Below are positions 1 through 5,033 of a DNA stretch of 6,847 nucleotides, piece after piece; position 1 is the stretch's first letter, and the number at the start of each line of letters is the position of its first letter. Origin of the DNA: Candidatus Aminicenantota bacterium (lineage in GTDB: Bacteria; Acidobacteriota; B3-B38; Guanabaribacteriales; B3-B38); assembly GCA_029880275.1 (NCBI GenBank), contig JAOUOQ010000102.1, positions 1 to 6,847 on the forward strand, given 5' to 3'. The notes beneath the pieces were generated by a model, which was given only the letters and a program-made list of their open reading frames with translations, made no database searches and was not told the DNA's origin. Both the position numbers and the translations under genes were made by a program.

Positions 1-525
1 TACGGGGTCATCACCTCGGATTCCGACGCTGCTTACGAGCGGGTCATCAGTTATAATGTGAGCAACCTTCCCCCTCAGGTAGCCCGCCCCCATCAGGTGG
101 ACAATGTTAAAGCGGTTTATGAAGTTTCAGGAACAAAGATTCATCAAGCCCTGTTAGGTACCTGCACCAACGGCAGGATGGAAGACCTTGAGGTGGCAGC
201 CAGCATACTGAAGGGGAAAAAGATTGCCCCAGGAGTGAGGTTGCTGGTGTTTCCCGCCTCCTGGGAAATATACCGGGAGGCATGGGTCAAAGGTATTCTC
301 CTGCAGTTAGCAGAGGCTGGCGCTATTATAATGAACCCCGGATGCGGACCCTGCCTCGGGGCGCACGAGGGAGTATTGGCTCCGGGAGAGGTCTGCCTGA
401 GCACCGCTAACCGCAACTTCCGGGGAAGGATGGGCTGTCGGGATGCTTCCATCTACCTGGCCAGCCCGGCTACAGTGGCTGCCTCGGCGCTCAAGGGGTA
501 TATCACCGATGTGCGAAGCCTGTAG
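1..525 (+). CDS. leuC: 3-isopropylmalate dehydratase / homoaconitase-type large subunit, C-terminal part (5' end outside window)
   Basis: The frame is open from base 1 to a TAG at 523-525, so the gene begins upstream; the GTG at 58 is an internal codon. The 174 residues seen are roughly the last two fifths of a short-form (about 420-residue) LeuC/HacA protein of the aconitase superfamily. These enzymes move a hydroxyl group between neighbouring carbons through a dehydrated intermediate, using a [4Fe-4S] cluster in the cytoplasm. All three cluster cysteines are visible: Cys55 in GTCTNGR, and Cys115 and Cys118 in PGCGPCLG (window numbering). The family ending ANRNF...GRMG...YLASPATVAASA is also present. 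Two local oddities are PASW, where many relatives have PASR or PASQ, and GRMGCRDA, where GRMGSPEA is usual. The small subunit follows 42 bases later. Family membership is secure; the substrate (isopropylmalate, citrate, homocitrate or another) cannot be read from this fragment. Confidence 0.9.
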   Translation, partial: YGVITSDSDAAYERVISYNVSNLPPQVARPHQVDNVKAVYEVSGTKIHQALLGTCTNGRMEDLEVAASILKGKKIAPGVRLLVFPASWEIYREAWVKGILLQLAEAGAIIMNPGCGPCLGAHEGVLAPGEVCLSTANRNFRGRMGCRDASIYLASPATVAASALKGYITDVRSL

Positions 526-533
526 TTATAGCT

Positions 534-548
534 TAAAGTAATACTTTA
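534..548. repeat. 15-bp perfect palindrome in the AT-rich gap between large and small subunit genes
   Basis: TAAAGTA and TACTTTA form a perfect 7-bp inverted repeat around one central A. It lies between the stop of the large subunit gene and the ribosome site of the small subunit gene. It could be a dyad operator or a weak RNA hairpin. An AT-rich palindrome of this size can also arise by chance, so no regulatory role is claimed. Confidence 0.35.
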
Positions 549-551
549 TAT

Positions 552-564
552 ATTGGAAGCCAAT
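552..564 (+). promoter_or_regulatory. Ribosome binding site GGAAG (555-559) inside a small hairpin, fixing the small-subunit start
   Basis: GGAAG ends 8 bases before the ATG at 568 and supports that start over the in-frame TTG at 553, which overlaps the site itself. ATTGG (552-556) and CCAAT (560-564) can pair around AAG, so part of the site may be folded in the mRNA. The stem is only 5 bp and AT-rich, so any effect on translation would be mild. Confidence 0.5.
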
Positions 565-567
565 TAT

Positions 568-1062
568 ATGATATTAAAAGGAAAAGTATGGAAATATGGG
601 GACGACATCAATACCGATGTCATCTTTCCGGGGAAATATACCTACACCATCTCCGAGCCTGAAGAGATGGCTAAGCATTCCCTGGAAGACCTCGACCCCG
701 CTTTCGCCTCAGGAGTGAGCAAGGGGGATGTCATCGTTGCCGGTAAAAACTTCGGCTGCGGGAGTTCCAGGGAGCAGGCGGCTACCTGCTTGAAGTATTG
801 CGGAGTGGGAGCAGTAGTGGCGAAGTCCTTCTCCCGCATCTTTTTCCGCAATGCCATCAATGCCGGGCTCCCGCTCATTCAGTCCGCCGACGCTCCCGAC
901 CGCATAAAGCCCGGCGAGGTGATCACCATAGATTTTGAAAAAGGAACGCTGACCTGCAAGCAAGGGGTGTTTACTTTCCCGCCCTTGCCGGAGGAAGTTA
1001 TGGGGATTCTGCAAAGCGGTGGTCTGATACCTTATACTCGTAAGCTGTTAGGAACTGAGTAG
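568..1062 (+). CDS. leuD: 3-isopropylmalate dehydratase / homoaconitase-type small subunit
   Basis: At 164 residues this is a full-length short-form LeuD/HacB protein, the swivel domain that completes the active site of the preceding large subunit. I chose the ATG at 568 because it has a spaced GGAAG and the start MILKGKVWKYGD matches the family; a TTG at 553 would add five residues. Visible motifs are NTDVIFPGKY (15-24), the substrate-phosphate/carboxylate loop GCGSSREQA (63-71), RNAINAGLPLI (94-104) and the terminal GGLIPYTRK (151-159). The loop just after the first motif reads KYTYTISEPEE. In methanogen homologues this loop helps separate isopropylmalate isomerase from homoaconitase. From memory this version matches neither archetype exactly, so the substrate stays open. 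The GCGSSRE form is the canonical one, making this the more conventional of the two small subunits here. The dehydrogenase gene follows after 19 bases, so the genes are very probably co-transcribed. Confidence 0.92.
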   Translation: MILKGKVWKYGDDINTDVIFPGKYTYTISEPEEMAKHSLEDLDPAFASGVSKGDVIVAGKNFGCGSSREQAATCLKYCGVGAVVAKSFSRIFFRNAINAGLPLIQSADAPDRIKPGEVITIDFEKGTLTCKQGVFTFPPLPEEVMGILQSGGLIPYTRKLLGTE

Positions 1063-1081
1063 CTATTCAGGAGTTGATGAT

Positions 1082-2212
1082 ATGGCCAAGTATAAGATTG
1101 CCTGGCTGCCCGGTGACGGCACCGGGAAGGATGTGTTAGAGGCGGCAAGAATTGTATTGGATGCCGTAAAGCTTGATGCCGAGTACATACCCGGGGATGT
1201 GGGCTGGGAGTTCTGGTGCAAGGAGGGTAATCCCCTCCCGGAGCGGACACTGGATATTTTGAGGAATACCGACTGCTGCCTGTTTGGAGCCATCACCTCC
1301 AAGCCAAAAGAAGAGGCCGAGAAAGAGCTGGTGCCCGAGCTTCAGGGAAAGGGATATAACTATTACAGCCCCATTGTGAGAATGCGACAGGAGCTCAATC
1401 TCTATGCCAATATCCGACCCTGCAAAGCTTACAAGGGGAATCCCCTCAACTACCGGGACAACATAGACCTGATAGTCTTCAGGGAGAATACCGAGGGGCT
1501 TTACTCCGGCATTGAGTTTCATCCTCTCCCACGAGAGGTGATGGATGCTTTTTTAAAGCATCAGCCCAAAGCACGGCGATTTGCCAATGTGCCCTTGGAA
1601 GACATAGCCATATCTGTCAGATTCTTCACCCGTCCCGCCTGTCAGGCTATCATCAGAAAAGCCTTTCAATACGCCCAGAAGCATAAGAAACCAACGGTCA
1701 CCCTGGTAGAGAAAGCTAATGTGCTAAGGGAGACAGGAGGTATGATGCTGGGAGAAGCCCGAAAAATCGCCCGCGAATACCCGGATATTGAGCTGTGGGA
1801 GACCAATATTGACGCTATGTGTATGTGGCTGGTCAAAAATCCGGATAAGTACGGCGTTCTTGTTGCCTCTAATCTTTTCGGGGATATCATCTCCGACCTG
1901 TCTGCTCAGCTGGTAGGGGGGCTGGGATTCGCCTGTGCCGCCAATGTGGGCGACAACTACGCCCTGTTTGAGCCCACTCATGGCTCCGCCCCTAAATATG
2001 CCGGTTTGTACAAGGTCAACCCTATGGCCACCTTGTTGAGTGTGAAAATGATGCTGGAATACCTAAACCAACAAGAAAAGGCGCAGCGCCTGGAGAGCGC
2101 AATTGCCCGGGTGACCGCAGAGGGCAAGGTCAGAACATACGATATGGGAGGGAACTCCACCACACTAGAGGTGGCGGAGGAAGTAGCCATATATTATAAG
2201 CAAGCTCTATGA
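1082..2212 (+). CDS. Isocitrate/isopropylmalate dehydrogenase family protein (NAD(P)-dependent, beta-decarboxylating)
   Basis: This 376-residue cytoplasmic enzyme should oxidise a 2-hydroxy acid with a neighbouring carboxylate and then release CO2, giving a 2-oxoacid. AGGAG at 1069-1073 sits 8 bases before the ATG. The catalytic set is complete: Arg102 (RQEL), Arg112 (IRP), Arg134 (FRENTEG), Tyr141 (YSGIE), Lys211 (EKANVL), Asp244 (NIDAM), and Asp268 and Asp272 (FGDIISD). Substrate signals are mixed. RQELNLYANIRP resembles both isocitrate and homoisocitrate dehydrogenases, and Ser96 lines up with the isocitrate-binding serine of E. coli Icd, but the following residues are Pro-Ile instead of Leu-Asn. 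Cofactor signals are mixed too: Lys305-Tyr306 and Val312 (APKYAG..KVNP) match the NADP-type pattern, but the later arginine of that pattern is replaced within DMGGN (354-358). Placement between two dehydratase pairs implies that it uses their product. Isocitrate, homoisocitrate, isopropylmalate or a methylated analogue are all possible. Confidence 0.9.
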   Translation: MAKYKIAWLPGDGTGKDVLEAARIVLDAVKLDAEYIPGDVGWEFWCKEGNPLPERTLDILRNTDCCLFGAITSKPKEEAEKELVPELQGKGYNYYSPIVRMRQELNLYANIRPCKAYKGNPLNYRDNIDLIVFRENTEGLYSGIEFHPLPREVMDAFLKHQPKARRFANVPLEDIAISVRFFTRPACQAIIRKAFQYAQKHKKPTVTLVEKANVLRETGGMMLGEARKIAREYPDIELWETNIDAMCMWLVKNPDKYGVLVASNLFGDIISDLSAQLVGGLGFACAANVGDNYALFEPTHGSAPKYAGLYKVNPMATLLSVKMMLEYLNQQEKAQRLESAIARVTAEGKVRTYDMGGNSTTLEVAEEVAIYYKQAL

Positions 2213-2214
2213 GT

Positions 2215-2221
2215 GAGGTGA
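2215..2221 (+). promoter_or_regulatory. Ribosome binding site GAGGTGA for the second large subunit
   Basis: GAGGTGA lies just upstream of the ATG at 2224, with a short spacer (two bases after the last A, five after GAGG). It favours 2224 over the ATG at 2209, which overlaps the previous stop as ATGA but has no clear ribosome site. Translational coupling through the ATGA overlap could still allow starts at 2209. Confidence 0.5.
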
Positions 2222-2223
2222 GC

Positions 2224-3474
2224 ATGGGCAAGACCATCATTGAGAAAATAATAGCTCGTCACTGTCGGGAAAAGGTCACCCCTGGGAAGGTGGTGTGGGT
2301 TGATATCGACCTGCGGACGGCGCGGGACTTCGGCGGAGCTAATGTGGTGGAGAACTTCCGACGCAATTATCATGAAGATAGGGTAGCCGATGCTGCGAAG
2401 ACTTTCTTTGCCTTCGATTGTGTGGCCCCTGCTAACAACATCCCCTATGCCAACAACCAACAAATATGCCGGGACTTTGCCCAACAGCAGGGGATAAAGG
2501 TCTTCGATGTTGACCAGGGGATTGGCTCGCATATTTTAATAGATAAAGGATTGTGCTTGCCTGGATATATAGCTGTGGGGACCGACAGCCATCTCAACCT
2601 CCTGGGAGCCCTGGGGGCTCTGGGGCAGGGGATGGGAGATGTGGATATAGCATTTGCCTTCAAAACCGGCAAGACATGGTTTGAGGTTCCCGAGACCATA
2701 AAAGTGGTGGTCAAGGGGAAATTGTCTCCTCCAGTGAGCGCCAAGGACCTCACCCTTGCCGTTCTCAAGCGATTAGGCTCCAAAGGAGCTTTAGGGAAGG
2801 CCATAGAGTTCTGCGGGGAAGCCATAGATAGCCTTAGCCTCGATGGGAGAATAACCCTCGCCAGTATGGTTACCGAGATGGGGGGAATAGTCGGCTTTAT
2901 TACCCCGAATCAGGAGGTTCTTGCTTATTGCCGAGCCAGAGCAGGCAAGGAGGATATTGAGGCTATAACAGCTGACCCTGATGCCCATTACTGCCAGACT
3001 ATAGATATAGATATCTCCGGCTTGAAGCCCCAGATTTCCCTTCCTTATTACCCTTCCAAGGTGGCTAATGTGGATGAGGTTGAAGGAGAGAGAGTCAACT
3101 CCATCTTTCTGGGTTCGTGCACCAACGGGCGCTGGGAGGACTTTAAGATGGTTGCCTTCATTCTGAAAGGGAAGAAGGTACACGAAGGAGTGATGTTCAA
3201 GGCGGTACCGAGTACCAGGGAGGTCTATGGTCGGCTGCTAAAAAAGGGATTAGCGGATGTTCTATTTGATGCCGGGGTGATATTGACCAGTTCCGGCTGC
3301 GGTGGTTGTGCTTCGGGGCAGGTGGGGATGACCGGCGAGGGCGAGGTCCAGCTCAGCACCGGCAATCGCAACTTCAAAGGAAAGCAGGGAGCCGGCAAAA
3401 CTTTTTTGGTCAGCCCTGCCACTGCCGCCGTATCCGCCCTCTACGGGAAGATTACCTCTCCGGATAAAGTTTAA
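2224..3474 (+). CDS. Second aconitase-superfamily (LeuC/homoaconitase-like) large subunit, divergent subtype
   Basis: This is a complete 416-residue short-form LeuC-like protein. I chose the ATG at 2224 because MGKTIIEKI matches the family N-terminus and has GAGGTGA in front; a start at 2209 overlaps the dehydrogenase stop (ATGA) and adds five residues. The [4Fe-4S] ligands are present: Cys299 (GSCTNGR), then Cys359 and Cys362 (SGCGGCASG). Also recognisable are GTDSH (119-123), KTGKTWFEVPETIKV (147-161), NRNF (381-384) and SPATAAVSAL (397-406). Three N-terminal motifs depart from the family: the HD of the first motif is RD (34-35), the catalytic Asp-His pair is Asp65-Cys66 (FDCVAP), and GICHQ reads GIGSH (99-103). 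The protein therefore probably keeps the cluster and a dehydratase or isomerase fold but acts on a different substrate or with altered acid-base chemistry. From memory similar sequences with this GIGSH/VAPANN pattern exist in other anaerobes, annotated only as LeuC-like. Its partner follows at 3492. Confidence 0.88.
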   Translation: MGKTIIEKIIARHCREKVTPGKVVWVDIDLRTARDFGGANVVENFRRNYHEDRVADAAKTFFAFDCVAPANNIPYANNQQICRDFAQQQGIKVFDVDQGIGSHILIDKGLCLPGYIAVGTDSHLNLLGALGALGQGMGDVDIAFAFKTGKTWFEVPETIKVVVKGKLSPPVSAKDLTLAVLKRLGSKGALGKAIEFCGEAIDSLSLDGRITLASMVTEMGGIVGFITPNQEVLAYCRARAGKEDIEAITADPDAHYCQTIDIDISGLKPQISLPYYPSKVANVDEVEGERVNSIFLGSCTNGRWEDFKMVAFILKGKKVHEGVMFKAVPSTREVYGRLLKKGLADVLFDAGVILTSSGCGGCASGQVGMTGEGEVQLSTGNRNFKGKQGAGKTFLVSPATAAVSALYGKITSPDKV

Positions 3475-3491
3475 TAAAAGAGAGATAAGCC

Positions 3492-4034
3492 ATGAAAAGA
3501 CCGATTTTACTCAAGGGGAGGGCATGGGCTCTGCGTGACGAGAAGGGAAGGGCGATTGACGATATTGACACCGACCAGATATACCATAATGCCCACCTGG
3601 CCATAACCGAGCTTGAGAAAATGGGGCGGTTCGCCCTGGGGAACCTCCCCGGATGGGAAGACTTCCCTCAGAAAGCCAGACCGGGGGACATCCTTGTGGT
3701 GGGACAGAACTTCGGTGCGGGCTCCTCCCGTCAGCAGGCGGTGGACTGCTTCCGCTCCCTGGGGATAGCCCTCATTATGGGGGAATCTTTTGGCGCCATC
3801 TACAAGAGGAACGCTATAAACTCGGGCTTTCCTCTCATGGTATGTTCGGGGATTATCAGCCAGTCGGGGAAAGTAGATTCTGGCAATATCCTGGAAGTGA
3901 ACTTATCCACCGGGGAGGTCTTTAATCATACCACTGGCAAGAAGATTGAGGGTGGGGAGCGATTCTCTCAGGTTCAGATGGATATCTACCAGGCCGGTAA
4001 CCTATTTGAGTATGGAAAAACGATATTACCTTAA
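3492..4034 (+). CDS. Second LeuD/aconitase swivel-type small subunit, divergent subtype
   Basis: This 180-residue protein has the aconitase swivel-domain fold and should pair with the divergent large subunit that ends 17 bases upstream. Only a weak purine-rich site (AGAGA) precedes the ATG, and the context suggests coupling. The family signature is clear in IDTDQI (25-30), PGDILVVGQNFG (64-75) and KRNAINSGFPLM (105-116). It is slightly longer than the upstream small subunit because of an extra turn near the N-terminus (RDEKGRAID) and a longer tail. Two key places differ from canonical LeuD. After DTDQI the usual IPARY reads YHNAH, and the substrate loop is GAGSSRQQ (75-82) rather than GCGSSREH. 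Because that loop and the preceding segment line the substrate pocket, these changes support a substrate other than isopropylmalate. Assignment to the superfamily is firm; the reaction is not known from sequence. Confidence 0.88.
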   Translation: MKRPILLKGRAWALRDEKGRAIDDIDTDQIYHNAHLAITELEKMGRFALGNLPGWEDFPQKARPGDILVVGQNFGAGSSRQQAVDCFRSLGIALIMGESFGAIYKRNAINSGFPLMVCSGIISQSGKVDSGNILEVNLSTGEVFNHTTGKKIEGGERFSQVQMDIYQAGNLFEYGKTILP

Positions 4035-4075
4035 AGTGGTGAGTATCATCAATGTTACTCATTTGCTAAATTTGC

Positions 4076-4107
4076 GGAAGTCGGTATTCTTCCGACTTCC
4101 CAATTTT
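4076..4107 (+). terminator. Possible rho-independent terminator or attenuator hairpin after the operon
   Basis: GGAAGTCGG (4076-4084) and CCGACTTCC (4092-4100) form a perfect 9-bp stem with a 7-base loop, followed by CAATTTT. The T tract is short and begins three bases after the stem, so termination may be partial. The ribosome site of the next gene starts only four bases beyond, which leaves no room for a promoter between them. The element may set a lower expression level for the downstream hydrolase rather than isolate it. Confidence 0.5.
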
Positions 4108-4111
4108 CACC

Positions 4112-4119
4112 GGAGGTGA
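4112..4119 (+). promoter_or_regulatory. Strong ribosome binding site GGAGGTGA
   Basis: This long Shine-Dalgarno match ends five bases before the ATG at 4125. It rules out the in-frame GTG at 4116, which lies inside the site, as the start of the hydrolase. Confidence 0.85.
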
Positions 4120-4124
4120 GCAAG

Positions 4125-4811
4125 ATGCTGGAAAGTATAAAATGGTTAGGGCATGCCAGCTTTGTTATCAAGGCGGAGAAGGTCATTTACATCGACCCCT
4201 GGAAGCTGAAGGATGGAGAGCCTGCCGATATCATTTTAATCACCCATGACCATTACGACCACTGCTGCCCTGAAGATGTGCAGAAAATTATGAAACCCGA
4301 CACGGTCATTGTCGCCACTCCCGATGCGGCTGCCAAGTTCAAGGGAAATGTGAAGACTATGAAGCCAGGAGATAGCTTAACCGTCGAGGGAGTGCCCATT
4401 GAGGCAGTTCATGCGTATAATCCTCGAAAGCAGTTTCATCCCAAGAAGCAGATGGGAGTAGGGTACATCGTTACGGTTGTAAAAAAATCGTTGATGGGTG
4501 TTGGTGTTGCTGCGCGTCCAGAGGGTGGAATTCCCCCTCATGTTTTCGACAAGGAGACCGTGAGAATCTACCACCTGGGAGATACAGATTTCATCCCCGA
4601 GATGCAGAATATCAAAGCAGATATCGCCCTGGTGCCGGTCGGGGGGACCTACACCATGGATGCTGAGGAAGCTGCCAAAGCGGTCAACTCCTTTATGCCC
4701 AAGGTGGCTATTCCCATGCACTGGGGAGAGATCGTAGGCTCCGAGAAAGATGCCCAGCGGTTTAAAGAGCTCGCCCACTGCGAAGTTAAGATTCTAACCC
4801 CCGAAAAATAG
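4125..4811 (+). CDS. UlaG-like metallo-beta-lactamase-fold metal-dependent hydrolase with an internal insert
   Basis: This 228-residue cytoplasmic protein has no signal peptide. The metal-binding set of the UlaG-like (COG2220-type) branch is intact: LGH at 8-10, HDHYDH at 41-46, His96 (AVHAYN), Asp153 (GDTD) and His199 (PMHWG). The segments YIDPW, ILITHDHYDH, VPVGGTYTMDAEEA and IPMHWG are typical of the small archaeal/bacterial members, whose natural substrates are mostly unknown; UlaG itself is a lactonase for ascorbate-6-phosphate. The start is set by GGAGGTGA. The oddity is residues 119-145, where relatives join GYIVTV to VRIYH with about two residues but here about 25 extra intervene. The insert is rich in Gly and Val and contains RPEGGIPPH. 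It lies in a surface turn between strands and does not touch the metal ligands. A link to the preceding pathway is possible but rests only on proximity. Confidence 0.88.
   Translation: MLESIKWLGHASFVIKAEKVIYIDPWKLKDGEPADIILITHDHYDHCCPEDVQKIMKPDTVIVATPDAAAKFKGNVKTMKPGDSLTVEGVPIEAVHAYNPRKQFHPKKQMGVGYIVTVVKKSLMGVGVAARPEGGIPPHVFDKETVRIYHLGDTDFIPEMQNIKADIALVPVGGTYTMDAEEAAKAVNSFMPKVAIPMHWGEIVGSEKDAQRFKELAHCEVKILTPEK
4479..4559 (+). repeat. In-frame insert of about 80 bases within the hydrolase gene, with an internal inverted repeat
   Basis: Relative to the family as I remember it, these bases encode the extra residues 119-145. The codons change character, with many ending in T (GGT, GTT, GCT, CGT), while flanking codons prefer C, G or A. 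Within the insert, 4521-4539 forms an imperfect palindrome: GAGGG and CCCTC flank GGAATTCC with one bulged T. This could be a small palindromic element or an ordinary loop expansion. I see no other copy in the window. Confidence 0.35.
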
Positions 4812-4820
4812 AATACTCCC

Positions 4821-4980
4821 CTAATAGCTCAGGCCGTTCTCGGCAATATCGCTTATTCTCTGGAGAACTAACTCCACCTCCTGCAGGGAGTTGTAGATGT
4901 GAGTGGAAAAGCGTATTGAGTTTAAGTCGGCGGTAGAGATTCCGCGAGAGATTAGGCAGATTGCGAGTTCCCAGATGTTT
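4821..4980 (-). pseudogene. C-terminal remnant of a class V aminotransferase / cysteine desulfurase-like gene
   Basis: Reading the minus strand, a frame open from the AlaX stop (5034-5036) to a TAG at 4821-4823 encodes 70 residues with no usable start codon. Its last 50 or so contain LISRGIS, then DLNSIRFSTHIYNS, then an EVELVLQRI helix. That is the usual end of class V PLP aminotransferases and cysteine desulfurases, where GI..R is followed by (I/V)R.S.H.YNT.EE(V/I)..L. No catalytic lysine or PLP site remains, so this is a fragment, not a gene. It lies in the same frame and direction as AlaX, immediately downstream. That suggests a formerly adjacent gene lost most of its body by deletion. 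The first 20 or so codons after the AlaX stop are too degenerate to assign. Confidence 0.55.
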
Positions 4981-5033
4981 GAAGCGGCGGGCGGTTTACT
5001 CTTTTCACCCCTTGATTTGAGCAGCTTATATGG

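Noticed and set aside
58..525. GTG at 58 as the true start of the first gene
   Set aside because: The frame is open back to base 1 and the remaining part is only the C-terminal portion of a longer family protein.
1136..1522. 128-codon minus-strand ORF inside the dehydrogenase gene
   Set aside because: It lies wholly opposite conserved dehydrogenase codons, has no ribosome site and no recognisable domain.
2445..3183. Two minus-strand ORFs of 126 and 130 codons opposite the second large subunit
   Set aside because: The plus-strand protein is complete and conserved throughout. The antisense frames show no family motif.
4040..4061. Inverted repeat TGAGTA/TACTCA with a 10-base loop
   Set aside because: The 6-bp AT-rich stem with a long loop is weak and not near a start or a T tract.
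4861..4892. Overlapping short inverted repeats (TGGAG/CTCCA and AACTCC/GGAGTT) in the convergent gap
   Set aside because: They fall within the aminotransferase remnant, are short and compete with each other, and no T tract follows on either strand, so I do not call a terminator.
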